DNA from: Planctomycetota bacterium
GTDB taxonomy: Bacteria; Planctomycetota; B15-G4
NCBI GenBank assembly: GCA_029245865.1
Contig: JAQWOM010000009.1
Span: forward strand, 212,398 to 276,397
Length of the DNA stretch: 64,000 nucleotides
Direction: 5' to 3'
The translations under genes were made by a program, and so were the position numbers. Below the pieces are notes generated by a model. It was not told the DNA's origin. It saw nothing but the letters and a program-made list of their open reading frames with translations, and made no database searches. Shown here piece by piece: positions 55,393 through 64,000 of the stretch. Each line of letters opens with the position of its first letter. Positions within the stretch are counted from its first letter, which is position 1.

Positions 55393-56967
55393 TTACAGCA
55401 TAGACCGCGCACCCAGAGCGCCGGGCATCCCGGTGACCCCTCCCCCAGGATGGCTTCCGCTGCCGCACATCCACAAGCCCTTCAAAGGCGTGGCATAGCG
55501 CGCACACTCCGGATTGGGGCGTAAGTGAAGAAACTGATCAAGCGTATGCTCGCCGTGCTGGAGATGGCCACCACTCAGCCGGTAGCGCTGTTCGAGGTCA
55601 TAAGGCGTCAGCACCTGAGCAGCGAGCACTCTCCCCGGCGCATCCGGTGCATAGCAGGCGAGTGTCTTCAGGACACACTCGCGCAACTCTTGGCGACGAT
55701 CCTCATTCCATCCGCCAGCTAATCCGTAAGGCACAAAATGTGCCTGGATCGTCACGACGTGCTGACCCTTGGGTGCCATCGGTGCAATCCCCTGAGACGA
55801 CACGCTGGGCACGGAGACCTCAAGGCACGGCCGATCGGGCAACTCGCCATACTTCACCGGATCAAACGCCCGCTCCAAGCTGTCAATATCGGTGCCCAGG
55901 ATCGCTCGTTCCACAAGCCCGTCGGGCACAGCCTTCTCGCAACCCGTGAAGTGGAGAGGCCCGTCGAGTGCGAGATGCACCACAGCCGTCGTGCCTCGAT
56001 TACGCCAGGCCAGGCCACGGCGCACAAGCACAGGCGGCAGGTCCCGCGGCGACACAAGATCGAGGAGCAACTGCTTGGGATCACAACTCGAAGCGACATG
56101 CCCTGCCTCGAGCTCCTCTCCATCTTGCAGGCGCACTCCCTTCACCACACCGTCTTCAATCAGCAAGCGTTGCACTTCACAATCCGTACGCAGTGTCACC
56201 CCGGCAGCGCGAGCGGCGGCGGTCAATGCGTCGACGAGTGCAGCAGGCCCACCCTGCACGCTCCGAGAGCGAGTCGCTTGCGCCACCAAGAGGGGCAATG
56301 CCGTGCCGGCCGACCAGGGCCCCGTCCATGCGGAAGTGATTGCAGAAACCGCCAGGAGAACTTTCAGGCGATCTGTCGCGAATCGTTCGTTCAGCCAGTC
56401 TGCAACGCACATAGGGCCGACGCGCAGCAGTTCGGCCATATCGCGCTGGCCCAATCGGCGCAAGGCCAACCCTTTCTTACCCAGTTCCCACAAGGCACCC
56501 AACGTACGTGAATCCACATCTGGTGGCGGCGCGTCGAGTACGCCTCGCAAGAAGCCTCCGAGACGCCCCACGTCCGAGCACCACGAACGATAAGCGCTGC
56601 CATCAGAGTCTGAATGAGTCTGGAGACCGCCCGCGGTTGCCTCGACGTCATCCGGGTACAACACGACCGGATCCCCACCCGCCAAGTCCGGCGCATAAAC
56701 AGCGGCCTCCCGCTCTCTCCAACGCAAACCGTGGTGTTCAAGATCGAGTTCAGCCGCCAAGGCCGGCCGAAAGAAAGCGGTGTCAAGATGAACGCCCGCG
56801 GAACGAAAGCCGGGGTGAAACTCTTCACCCGCTGCCAGCCCTCCCAGGAAGCCACGGCGTTCCAATAATGTCACCTGCCGTCCCGCGCGAGCAAGAAGAG
56901 TGGCGCAAACGAGACCGTTGTGCCCACCTCCAATCACCACGACATTCGCAGAACCAGACGTACTCAC
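55393..56967 (-). CDS. PYROXD2-like FAD-dependent oxidoreductase (first copy)
   Basis: The protein has about 524 residues. The GTG at 56967 overlaps the stop of the upstream paralogue (GTGA) and starts just before the FAD-binding loop VVVIGGGHNGLVCA. LLERRGFLGG and the C-terminal MCGSGSHPGGGVTG are shared with the PYROXD2/CrtI-like group. These enzymes oxidise or isomerise their substrate with FAD; the physiological substrates of bacterial PYROXD2 relatives are mostly unknown. It is the third gene in the tight minus-strand cassette that starts with the GcvT-like gene. Confidence 0.85.
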   Translation of the reverse strand: MSTSGSANVVVIGGGHNGLVCATLLARAGRQVTLLERRGFLGGLAAGEEFHPGFRSAGVHLDTAFFRPALAAELDLEHHGLRWREREAAVYAPDLAGGDPVVLYPDDVEATAGGLQTHSDSDGSAYRSWCSDVGRLGGFLRGVLDAPPPDVDSRTLGALWELGKKGLALRRLGQRDMAELLRVGPMCVADWLNERFATDRLKVLLAVSAITSAWTGPWSAGTALPLLVAQATRSRSVQGGPAALVDALTAAARAAGVTLRTDCEVQRLLIEDGVVKGVRLQDGEELEAGHVASSCDPKQLLLDLVSPRDLPPVLVRRGLAWRNRGTTAVVHLALDGPLHFTGCEKAVPDGLVERAILGTDIDSLERAFDPVKYGELPDRPCLEVSVPSVSSQGIAPMAPKGQHVVTIQAHFVPYGLAGGWNEDRRQELRECVLKTLACYAPDAPGRVLAAQVLTPYDLEQRYRLSGGHLQHGEHTLDQFLHLRPNPECARYATPLKGLWMCGSGSHPGGGVTGMPGALGARSML

Positions 56968-58553
56968 ACGTGCCTCCCCGTCAGCATCGCCCGTGCTGCA
57001 AGCGCACCGCACGCTCCCATGATGCCGCCACCTGGATGCGTGCCACTGCCGCACATCCAGAGCGCATTGAGAGGTGTCTTGTAATGCGCCCAGCCCGGCG
57101 CCGGCCTCTGAAATGCCAACTGCTCAAGACTCAGTTCGCCGTGGAAGATATTGCCTTCCGTGAGCCCGAACTCCTGCTCGAGATCCCAGGGCGTCAGAAC
57201 TTGCCGATGCAGGATCGACTCCTTCAGATCTGGCACGTACTCAGCCAACGTGTCGACCACCGCATCCCCGAATGCTTCACGGTGCTCAGGCCAACTCTCG
57301 GGCCCCGTCTTCAGATTATAGGGGGCATATTGCACGAAACACGAGATCACATGTTGCCCCGGCGGGGCCACGCTAGGATCCACCACCGACGGCACGACCA
57401 CGTTGAGATAAGGTCGGGAACTGAACTCGCCGTACTTCGCCTGGTCGTAGGCACGCTCCAGATACTCGACGCTGGGGCATATCGCAATGTCACCGCGCAG
57501 GTGCCCACCTAACCCGGGCCGACTCGAAAACGAGGGAAGCCGGTCCACGGCGAGATTGACCTTGCCTGAACTTCCACGCAGCTTGTAGCGACCGATCTGT
57601 GTCACGAAGTCATCAGGCAGGTGTTGTTTCCCCACCATCTTCAAGAAGGTGCGATTCGGATCGACACTTGAGACGACAGTTTTTGCCCTGAGTTCGGTGC
57701 CATCTTCAAGCACAACACCAGTCGCACGCCCACCGCTCACCATCACATGGTCGATGGCAGCCTCGGTGCGAATCTCGGCCCCATAGTGTCGAGCGGCCGC
57801 AGCAATCGCATTGCTGATCTGCCCTGTCCCACCCTTACTAAAGCCCCACGAGCGGAAGGCGCCGTCGATTTCACCCATGTAGTGGTGAAGCAGGACATAC
57901 GCAGTCCCAGGGCTCCGCACGCCTTGAAAGGTCCCGATGATGCCACTGACCGACATGGGTGCTTTCAGCACATCGGACTCAAACCACTCGTCGAGGAAGT
58001 CCGCGGCGCTCATGGTCATCATCTTGCTGAGCAACAAGCGATGTTCGGCAGACACCCCACCTATGTGCTTGCCCAGCTTCAGGAGCTCTGCGAGATCTCG
58101 CGGGTGCAATGAGCCTGGCTTGGGCGCTGGCGCATCGATCAGCGGCTTGACGACTCGCGCCATCTGCGCCATGGCCTGACCAAATTCAGGGTAAACCTCA
58201 CTGTCACGCTGGCTGAAGCCAGCAATCTCACGCCGGGTGCGCTCCGCGTCGTCCCAACGTGCAAGACTTCGCCCATCCGGAAGCGGCAAGAACGAACACT
58301 CCAGCGGAATCAGCTCGAGGCCAAATCGAGAGAGTTGGAGGTCGCGAATGATCCATGGCCGCAACAAGCTCACGACGTAGCTACACACGCTAAACGTGAA
58401 GCCCGGATGAACCTCTTCAGAGACGGCCGCTCCACCGAGAACGTGCCTGCGTTCAAGCACGAGAACCTTGCGTCCCGCCTTGGCGAGATAGGCCGCGCAC
58501 ACAAGGCCGTTGTGCCCGCCACCAACGATGATCGCGTCCCATGTTTGCGCCAT
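56964..58553 (-). CDS. PYROXD2-like FAD-dependent oxidoreductase (second copy)
   Basis: This 529-residue protein starts MAQTWDAIIVGGGHNGLVCA and ends with MCGSGTHPGGGIMG, the same layout as the next gene. Together they look like an ancient tandem duplication, now quite diverged. The family includes human PYROXD2 and distant carotenoid desaturases. It begins 3 bases after the GcvT-like stop, so all three genes are almost certainly one transcript. It may form a heterodimer with its partner, or the two may act in sequence; that is an inference. Confidence 0.87.
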   Translation of the reverse strand: MAQTWDAIIVGGGHNGLVCAAYLAKAGRKVLVLERRHVLGGAAVSEEVHPGFTFSVCSYVVSLLRPWIIRDLQLSRFGLELIPLECSFLPLPDGRSLARWDDAERTRREIAGFSQRDSEVYPEFGQAMAQMARVVKPLIDAPAPKPGSLHPRDLAELLKLGKHIGGVSAEHRLLLSKMMTMSAADFLDEWFESDVLKAPMSVSGIIGTFQGVRSPGTAYVLLHHYMGEIDGAFRSWGFSKGGTGQISNAIAAAARHYGAEIRTEAAIDHVMVSGGRATGVVLEDGTELRAKTVVSSVDPNRTFLKMVGKQHLPDDFVTQIGRYKLRGSSGKVNLAVDRLPSFSSRPGLGGHLRGDIAICPSVEYLERAYDQAKYGEFSSRPYLNVVVPSVVDPSVAPPGQHVISCFVQYAPYNLKTGPESWPEHREAFGDAVVDTLAEYVPDLKESILHRQVLTPWDLEQEFGLTEGNIFHGELSLEQLAFQRPAPGWAHYKTPLNALWMCGSGTHPGGGIMGACGALAARAMLTGRHV

Positions 58554-58556
58554 GAA

Positions 58557-59747
58557 TCAGGCCCTCTTCCGGTCAGGGTTGAAAAAGGGCGTCTCCGTAA
58601 CCGTCGCGCTTACCTTCCGGCGCTGAAATTCGACGGTCACCTCGATCTGTAACCGCTTCCCCGGCACTGCGTGGGCGGCGTGCACACTGGCCAAGGCCAG
58701 ATTCTTCTTCAGAATCGGCGACCAACCTCCAGAGGTTGCCTGCCCGACCTGACTTCCCTGGTCGTAAACAGGCACCGCAGTGCGCCAGGCGTGACTCGAC
58801 AACTGCGGCGGCAATCCGAAGGAATTGTAGAGGCCCTCTAACTCATCCCAATCCACAACCAAGCCCACCAGTGCCCACACAGAGCCCGTGGATTTTTCGC
58901 GTCGCAAAGCGTCACGGCCCAGGAACGGGCCTCGTTTGGTGTGCACTGTCCAACCCAGGCCCAGTTCGTACGGCGTCGACTTCTGCACATCTGTCATGCA
59001 GCGCCGCGCGCTGAAATAATCGACGCCGAGCAGGATAAAACCTGCCTCAACACGACACACGTCCAGGGCGTCCAGTCCTAACGGGAGCATGGCATGGGGC
59101 TTCCCGGCTTCCATGACAGCGTCCCAGACTTTCAACGCCTCCTGAGCAGGCATCCAGAGTTCGTAACCCAGGTCGCCTGTGTATCCAGTACGCGTGACAT
59201 CCACCCGAACGCCAGCGATTTTCGAATGCGTCCCGTAAAAGAAACGCAGGTCACCCACGTCACCACCATCACAAACATCTTCGAGAATTTGACGCGCACG
59301 AGGCCCCTGAAGTGCGAGAGCCGCCACATCGGAGCTGACATCTTTGACCTGAACATCAAAGCCGCGAGAGTGCCTCGAAAACCATGCGTACGAGGGGTCG
59401 GCCGAGGTCACCCGGTAAGCTTGCTCTCCCCAGCGCGTGACCGTGCCGTCATCCAGAACCTTTCCGTGCTCATCACACCAGCAACCGTAGCCCACCTGCC
59501 CCAGTTTCAGCTTGCCTACATTGCGAGCCGAAACGAACGCCAGAAACTCTGTGGCGTCGGGCCCGATGACATCAAACTTGTAGAGCGGCGAGACATCGAG
59601 CATGCCAGCAGACTGCCGGACTGCGTGATATTCGGGCTCGTGCGACATGCCGTAGCTGCACACGGCGTAATACCCGGCCCACTCCTTCCACAGCAGGCTC
59701 GTGCACAGCTCGGAGGTTCGTTGATGGAAAGGTGACGGCAGAGGCAT
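58557..59747 (-). CDS. GcvT-like aminomethyl/methyltransferase
   Basis: The protein has about 396 residues from the ATG at 59747; a longer form from 59867 would overlap aat. GcvT-family folate-binding motifs are present: CDEHGKVLDDGTVTR (with the catalytic Asp region), ALQGPRARQIL and RTGYTGDLGYELW. The start lacks the usual TPLYxxH sequence of glycine-cleavage T-protein. It could be a tetrahydrofolate-dependent demethylase, as in DmdA or dimethylglycine/sarcosine dehydrogenase systems, with the following flavoenzymes doing the oxidation. No glycine-cleavage P or H gene is near. Confidence 0.85.
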   Translation of the reverse strand: MPLPSPFHQRTSELCTSLLWKEWAGYYAVCSYGMSHEPEYHAVRQSAGMLDVSPLYKFDVIGPDATEFLAFVSARNVGKLKLGQVGYGCWCDEHGKVLDDGTVTRWGEQAYRVTSADPSYAWFSRHSRGFDVQVKDVSSDVAALALQGPRARQILEDVCDGGDVGDLRFFYGTHSKIAGVRVDVTRTGYTGDLGYELWMPAQEALKVWDAVMEAGKPHAMLPLGLDALDVCRVEAGFILLGVDYFSARRCMTDVQKSTPYELGLGWTVHTKRGPFLGRDALRREKSTGSVWALVGLVVDWDELEGLYNSFGLPPQLSSHAWRTAVPVYDQGSQVGQATSGGWSPILKKNLALASVHAAHAVPGKRLQIEVTVEFQRRKVSATVTETPFFNPDRKRA

Positions 59748-59829
59748 CTTGAGTGGGGCCGGTGGTCGGGGCAGCACGTTACCAAGCGACCCTAGCCTCC
59801 CACCATGGAACGCAAGATCGCGACTCGGA

Positions 59830-60567
59830 CTAGGGGCTAGATGCCGCCATAACGAGCTGCGGGACACGCACCTCGAGAGCCGCCTCGACCACCCCCCATC
59901 TCCCGCACATCGTGGAGCAACTGAGCCCTTCTGACAGCTCCTGCATGTAGGTCCGTCGAGACCTCAGCGTGGCCCCCAGGCTCTCCAGGTGGTCCGTGTG
60001 CATCTGGCAGTCGATGAGCTGAAAGCCCGTTGCTGCCAGCCGACGAGCAAGAGTCACAAAAGCGACTTTCGACGCATCTGACTCCCGGCTGAACATCGAC
60101 TCACCAAAGAACACTCCACCCAGGCTGACACCGTAGAGACCGCCAACCAGGTCGCCGTCGAGCCACGTTTCTACCGAATGGGCATAGCCCAACTCGTGCA
60201 GGCGCGTGTAGGCAGCCACCATGGCGGAATCGATCCATGTCCCGTCCTGGCCCTCCCGCAGCGAGGTCGCGCAACCACGGATCACGCCATCGAAGTCCGT
60301 GTCAAAGCGCACTTCGAGCTTCTCTTCGCGCAAAGTGGCTCTCAAACTTCGAGACACGTGAACCTCACCCGGCTTGAGCGCCATGCGTTGCTCTGGCGCG
60401 AACCAAAGCAGGGGCAAGTCATCGTGAGGCCAGGGGAAGATGCCCTGCGAATACGCCGTGAGCAACCGCTCCGCAGACAAGTCGCCACCGACAGCCAGCA
60501 AGCCGTCTTCGGCCGCCAAATGAACGAGTGGAAAGCGAAGTGTGTGATTGAGGCGATAGATGGTCAT
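59830..60567 (-). CDS. aat: Leucyl/phenylalanyl-tRNA-protein transferase
   Basis: The protein has about 245 residues from the ATG at 60567. All typical motifs occur: GLLAVGGDLSAERLLTAY, GIFPWPHDDLPLLWFAP, GGLYGVSLGGVFFGESMF and FQLIDCQMHTDHLESLGA. It transfers Leu or Phe from aminoacyl-tRNA to proteins with N-terminal Arg or Lys, marking them for ClpAP in the N-end rule pathway. It is cytoplasmic. It lies upstream of the GcvT-like cassette with about 82 bases between, so operon linkage is uncertain. Confidence 0.94.
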   Translation of the reverse strand: MTIYRLNHTLRFPLVHLAAEDGLLAVGGDLSAERLLTAYSQGIFPWPHDDLPLLWFAPEQRMALKPGEVHVSRSLRATLREEKLEVRFDTDFDGVIRGCATSLREGQDGTWIDSAMVAAYTRLHELGYAHSVETWLDGDLVGGLYGVSLGGVFFGESMFSRESDASKVAFVTLARRLAATGFQLIDCQMHTDHLESLGATLRSRRTYMQELSEGLSCSTMCGRWGVVEAALEVRVPQLVMAASSP

Positions 60568-60686
60568 GCGCAACCATCCATTGTATCAGTGGTAACCGCC
60601 CCGGGTTGAAGAGGTCAGACCGGATGGATCAAGGAGGCGCAGAAGACCTGCTAGACTCGCACAAGACCTTCTTAAGGAGCCCTTCC

Positions 60687-60986
60687 ATGAACTCTTCCCG
60701 CCTCAGCTGTGTCGCCGTATTGCTGATCGCGCTGACCGCCCCAGGCTGCCTCTTCGCCGATGTCGTCACTCCTCTCGACGTAGACGTAAACGTCACAGGG
60801 CTCGGTGACAAAGAAGGTCGCGCCAACGCCTACAGCATCCTGTGGCTCTTCTCGTGGGGCGACCGAGGGACCAAAGCCGCGGCAGAAAACGGTGGCCTCA
60901 CTGTCGTGAATCACATGGACATTCAAAACGTGGTGGTCCTCTTCGGTCTCTACGTCCGACAGACCACGATTGTCTACGGCGAATGA
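60687..60986 (+). CDS. TRL-like lipoprotein (first of two)
   Basis: The protein has about 99 residues from the ATG at 60687, with AAGGAG upstream. A signal with lipobox (TAPGC) is followed by RANAYSILWLFSWGDRGTKAAAENGGL, which fits the small TRL-like family (PF13146 type) of Gram-negative outer-membrane-associated lipoproteins of unknown function. It ends with TTIVYGE. Its stop overlaps the next gene by 4 bases, and the two share the same C-terminal ending (YGE), showing tandem duplication. Confidence 0.75.
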   Translation: MNSSRLSCVAVLLIALTAPGCLFADVVTPLDVDVNVTGLGDKEGRANAYSILWLFSWGDRGTKAAAENGGLTVVNHMDIQNVVVLFGLYVRQTTIVYGE

Positions 60987-61312
60987 TTCGACAGCGTCTG
61001 GCACGCTCGCTACTGCCTTTTCTGTTGGCGATCAGCCTCTCCGGCTGTGGGTTGATCTACACTCACGTCACGAAACCGCTCGGCACCAATTTCACGGCGC
61101 AGCAGATCGAGGCATTCGATGGCGTGAGCCTGCACGGCCGAAGCAGCAGCAAACACCTCTCGGGCGCAAGGTTGCAAGTGGAGTGGGGCAATCGAGGCAT
61201 CGGCCAACTCGCGAAAGAGATGGGGCTCCACAAGATCTATTTCGCAGACATCGAAACGCTTTCTGTCCTGGGACTTTGGCGACAACGCTGGATTCACATT
61301 TACGGCGAATGA
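60983..61312 (+). CDS. TRL-like lipoprotein (second of two)
   Basis: The protein has about 109 residues from the ATG at 60983, which overlaps the stop of the first copy (ATGA). The signal MIRQRLARSLLPFLLAISLSGC has the lipobox SLSGC. The mature protein contains GLHKIYFADIETLSVLGLWR and ends in IHIYGE. The family is the same as its neighbour or closely related, but it diverges in the middle, so the two may interact as a pair in the outer membrane. Confidence 0.72.
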   Translation: MIRQRLARSLLPFLLAISLSGCGLIYTHVTKPLGTNFTAQQIEAFDGVSLHGRSSSKHLSGARLQVEWGNRGIGQLAKEMGLHKIYFADIETLSVLGLWRQRWIHIYGE

Positions 61313-61361
61313 TTGATTCCGCTCATGCCCCTCTCATGAAGGGTTGATAGGATTTCTCTTC

Positions 61362-62867
61362 ATGTTCGGGACAACCATGCAGGACGAAGGCTGGACACTG
61401 GCAGACGCGCGACACCTGCTTGATCGCGCATGCTTTGGCGGCACACCCGCCATGATCCAACGCCTTCATATCCTGGGCCCTGAAGGGGCCGTCGATGAAC
61501 TCCTGGGTCACTCTTCAGGATTCGGGAATGGAGCCACTTCCAGCCCGGAGTCCTACTCGGCCCTGGCCCATCGCCGACTCGCTCGCGCCGCAGAAGGCAA
61601 CCTGCAAAGCGACGACGCTCGCAAGAGCTTGAAAAAGATGACCAGCAAGAACGATCGCAAGCAAGCCGACACCTATCGCGAGTTCTGGCTGAGTCAAATG
61701 GCGCAAGGCGTCCACCCAGTGGGTGAAAAAATGGCTTTGTTCTGGCATGGACACTTCACCTCGTCCATCCGGGATGTCAAAGACAGCTACGCCATGGTGC
61801 AGCAAATCGAGATGTACCGAGAAAAGGGGCTGGGCTCCTTCTCCAGCCTCTTGCACGACATCACACTCGACCCGGCCATGCTGGCGTACTTGAACAACGA
61901 CAAGAACAAAAAGAAAGCACCCAACGAGAACTACGCCCGCGAAGTCATGGAGCTCTTCACGCTGGGGACAGGGAATTACACAGAACAAGACGTCGTTGAA
62001 GCTGCGCGTGCTTTCACGGGTTGGCGCACAAACAAAGAGACGGGCGTGGCGCGCTTCGCCAAGCGGCGCCACGACCCCAGCACAAAGACTGTCCTTGGCA
62101 GGACCGGCAATCTGGGAGCGAGCGATGTGCTGGACATCTTGCTTGAACAGCCAGCAACCGCCCCTTTCCTTGTGCGTAAATTTCTGAATTTCTACGCAAC
62201 GCCGGAACCCGATGAGGCATGGGTTGCTGAGTTGTCAACGAGCTTCCGCGACAGTGGTTACGCCATCCGTCCCTTGTTGCGCAAGATCTTCCTGTCACCT
62301 GCCTTCTATGCTCGCAACACGCGAGCGGCACTCTTCAAGAGCCCCGTTGACTTCCTCGTCTCGACCCTTCGCAGATTGGAGATCCCCCCGCCACCCGGAC
62401 GGTTCATGGCCTCTGCATGCGACCTCTTGGGACAAAAATTGCTCGAGCCTCCCAACGTCAAAGGATGGGAAGGCGGCGAAGCCTGGATCAGTTCATCCAC
62501 CATCATGTTGCGCGCCAACGTCGCCTGGATGCTGATGGGCGGCATCGACAAGCAGTGGCTCCGATCAGATGAGGGGCGCGCCTTGCGCAAATTCATACCC
62601 CAGGACGCGCGTGAACTACGCCACTGGATTGCAGCACCAGATCCGGTGCTGCTCACTGAAGGGGCGCCCGACCCAGAAACAGCGATCGATGCTGTCTGCA
62701 ACCGCCTGCTGCCCGTAGCGCCCTCGTCCACGACGAGGAATCGGCTCTGTGAATACATTGCGCCCTTCGGCCCGGATGCATATCGGATCACAGAGCCACA
62801 AACAGCCCGCCTCGTACTTGACGCTGTGCACATGACCCTCAGCCTTCCCGAATACCAACTCACCTGA
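61362..62867 (+). CDS. DUF1800 family protein
   Basis: The protein has about 501 residues from the ATG at 61362, with AGGA upstream; a TTG at 61344 and an ATG at 61377 are alternatives. The sequence shows DUF1800 hallmarks: DARHLLDRACFGG, ALFWHGHFTS, NENYAREVMELFTLG, TGWRTNKET and GWEGGEAWISSSTI. The family is common in Planctomycetota, Acidobacteria and Proteobacteria. It is nearly always paired with DUF1501 genes, as here, but its reaction is unknown. The DUF1501 gene starts 13 bases later, so the pair is an operon. Confidence 0.93.
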   Translation: MFGTTMQDEGWTLADARHLLDRACFGGTPAMIQRLHILGPEGAVDELLGHSSGFGNGATSSPESYSALAHRRLARAAEGNLQSDDARKSLKKMTSKNDRKQADTYREFWLSQMAQGVHPVGEKMALFWHGHFTSSIRDVKDSYAMVQQIEMYREKGLGSFSSLLHDITLDPAMLAYLNNDKNKKKAPNENYAREVMELFTLGTGNYTEQDVVEAARAFTGWRTNKETGVARFAKRRHDPSTKTVLGRTGNLGASDVLDILLEQPATAPFLVRKFLNFYATPEPDEAWVAELSTSFRDSGYAIRPLLRKIFLSPAFYARNTRAALFKSPVDFLVSTLRRLEIPPPPGRFMASACDLLGQKLLEPPNVKGWEGGEAWISSSTIMLRANVAWMLMGGIDKQWLRSDEGRALRKFIPQDARELRHWIAAPDPVLLTEGAPDPETAIDAVCNRLLPVAPSSTTRNRLCEYIAPFGPDAYRITEPQTARLVLDAVHMTLSLPEYQLT

Positions 62868-62880
62868 TAGAGGTGTGTCA

Positions 62881-64000
62881 ATGACACACGAACACGACTC
62901 ACATCGAATCGATACGACGCGTCGCACATTCCTCCGTGGAGCAAGCGCTCTCGTCGCAACCGGATGGCTCGCGCAACAGTCATTCGCAGCGCTGAATCAA
63001 CAGGCACCCCAAGGCTTGACCGGACATCGCGAGCGCCCGCTCGTCCTGGTCATGCTTGAGTTGACAGGAGGCAATGATGGCCTCAACGCAATGCCGCCAC
63101 AAAACAACGACATCTACCGTCGCGAACGTGGCGATCTGGCCATCACCGATGGTTTCCAACTCACAGAAACTGCAGGCCTCCATCCCGAACTCAAAGGCCT
63201 ACACCGTCTCTACGGAGACGGCAAGCTTGCCATCATCGAAGGGGTGGGCTATCCGGACCCGCAGCGCTCTCACTTTGTCTCACGTGATATCTGGCACACT
63301 GCTGACCAAGGTGGCCGCACACGTGACACAGGCTGGCTAGGGCGACTCGCAGATGCCCACTTCGTCGAGTCAGGCAACCCAAACAGCGTCCTGAGCCTGG
63401 GCACCCGCGTCCCCTACTCATGCAAAGCAGATCACTGCCGCGCAGTCGCTGTAAGTCGTCCCGCCGCTTTCCGCGTGCTGGGCAATGACAAGCTCGTCGA
63501 GACACTCGACACGGCTATCGCCGCCGAAGCGGCCTCTGATCGTGCACGTGAGTTCCTCCGTCGATCCTATATGGATGCCCGACGCTCGTCAGAGGCCGTG
63601 CGCAACGCAGCCCAGAACCACAAACCCCAAGCCGATTATCCAAAAAGCGAACTTGCTGACGATTTACGCCTGATTGCGGGACTCATCTCTGGAGGCCTCG
63701 ACACGCGTGTCTTCACCGTCAACATGAGCGGCTTCGACACACACAGCAAGCAAGCGGCACGTCAAGCCAAGCTTCTGAATGAGTTAGATGGCGCCTTGAG
63801 TGCGTTCCTCGCAGACATCGAAAAACAGAACTCTGAAAATGATGTCGTGGTGTTGGTTCATAGCGAGTTTGGTCGTCGCGTCACTCCAAACGGAAGTGGC
63901 GGAACCGACCATGGAACTGCGGGGCCTGTCTTTGTCGCGGGGCACGCGGTTCATGGCGGTCTCTACGGCGCGCAGCCTGACCTTGGCAACCTTGATGAGC
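62881..64000 (+). CDS. DUF1501 family protein, 3' end outside the window
   Basis: The frame is open from the ATG at 62881 (AGAGGTG upstream) to the window edge, giving about 373 visible residues. The start has a twin-arginine signal (TRRTFLRGASALVATGWLA), so it is exported folded. Typical motifs are ELTGGNDGLN, VGYPDPQRSHF and, near the edge, HSEFGRRVTPNGSGGTDHG, all characteristic of DUF1501. The family has an alkaline-phosphatase-like fold and no proven role. It is paired with the DUF1800 gene just upstream. Confidence 0.93.
   Translation, partial: MTHEHDSHRIDTTRRTFLRGASALVATGWLAQQSFAALNQQAPQGLTGHRERPLVLVMLELTGGNDGLNAMPPQNNDIYRRERGDLAITDGFQLTETAGLHPELKGLHRLYGDGKLAIIEGVGYPDPQRSHFVSRDIWHTADQGGRTRDTGWLGRLADAHFVESGNPNSVLSLGTRVPYSCKADHCRAVAVSRPAAFRVLGNDKLVETLDTAIAAEAASDRAREFLRRSYMDARRSSEAVRNAAQNHKPQADYPKSELADDLRLIAGLISGGLDTRVFTVNMSGFDTHSKQAARQAKLLNELDGALSAFLADIEKQNSENDVVVLVHSEFGRRVTPNGSGGTDHGTAGPVFVAGHAVHGGLYGAQPDLGNLDE

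Noticed and set aside
58557-59747. Glycine-cleavage T-protein (gcvT)
   Set aside because: The usual N-terminal motif is missing, no P or H protein gene is near, and the linked flavoenzymes suggest another substrate.
1-64000. Search for CRISPR arrays, tRNA or rRNA genes, insertion sequences and phage genes
   Set aside because: No repeat-spacer pattern, tRNA-like cloverleaf, rRNA sequence, transposase or integrase was recognised by eye; a tool search could still find short tRNAs.

Overview
The window is G+C-rich DNA, densely packed with genes, from an unidentified Gram-negative bacterium. Heptose/LPS-type genes, many lipoproteins, an AsmA-like protein and an SppA protease point to a diderm envelope. 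An ECF sigma factor of the TIGR02999 type overlaps a membrane Ser/Thr kinase with VCBS/FG-GAP-like repeats. Together with a DUF1800/DUF1501 pair and PYROXD2-like oxidoreductases, this best fits Planctomycetota or a similar deep-branching aquatic lineage. That placement is an inference, because the window has no rRNA or other taxonomic marker. No tRNA, rRNA, CRISPR array, insertion sequence or phage gene was seen.

Layout. Positions 3-332 hold the C-terminal end of a tail-anchored protein that enters from the left. Positions 401-8084 are a minus-strand surface-glycan cluster: three GT4 glycosyltransferases, a Wzx-type flippase and an embedded DUF3604/PHP-like lipoprotein. Positions 8196-9253 hold a MobA-like nucleotidyltransferase facing a single-cysteine ArsC/LMW-PTP-fold protein. 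Positions 9407-17231 contain an AsmA-like protein with a lipoprotein, a RimK-like ATP-grasp enzyme, a metallophosphoesterase, an RNase HII/HIII homologue with an unusual C-terminal domain, an amidohydrolase and a small lipoprotein. Positions 17282-22891 contain SppA, a primary-type sigma factor, a lipoprotein and NADP-type glutamate dehydrogenase.

Positions 22907-27771 encode a three-gene respiratory module: a lipoprotein, a fused FeS-NrfD subunit and a cytoplasmic molybdopterin subunit, resembling quinone-linked sulfite dehydrogenase. Class II fructose-bisphosphate aldolase follows. Positions 29082-36307 are an operon with a three-domain MFS/acyltransferase/acyl-ACP-ligase fusion, an alkaline-phosphatase-superfamily lipoprotein and an SGNH hydrolase, a possible lipid or envelope remodelling set. 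Positions 36510-41951 hold a K+/Na+:H+ antiporter with an RCK domain, a TlpA-like thioredoxin, a di-haem peroxidase and a GT-C membrane glycosyltransferase. Aminopeptidase N follows, then the kinase/ECF pair.

Positions 48968-53613 are five overlapping genes (Nudix, Gfo/Idh, radical SAM, GT9 heptosyltransferase, RfaE2-type heptose adenylyltransferase) that face a GT4 gene. This suggests a second envelope-sugar locus with an undefined radical-SAM step. Positions 55393-59747 are a tight cassette of a GcvT-like protein and two PYROXD2-like flavoenzymes, probably for an unassigned oxidative or demethylating pathway. The right end has Aat, two tandem TRL-like lipoproteins, and a DUF1800 gene followed by a DUF1501 gene cut by the window edge.

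Most interesting are the RNase H homologue with its extra domain, the GcvT/PYROXD2 cassette, the radical-SAM/heptose operon, and the lipid-remodelling and respiratory modules. All start choices were made from family N-termini, Shine-Dalgarno-like sequences and gene overlaps.
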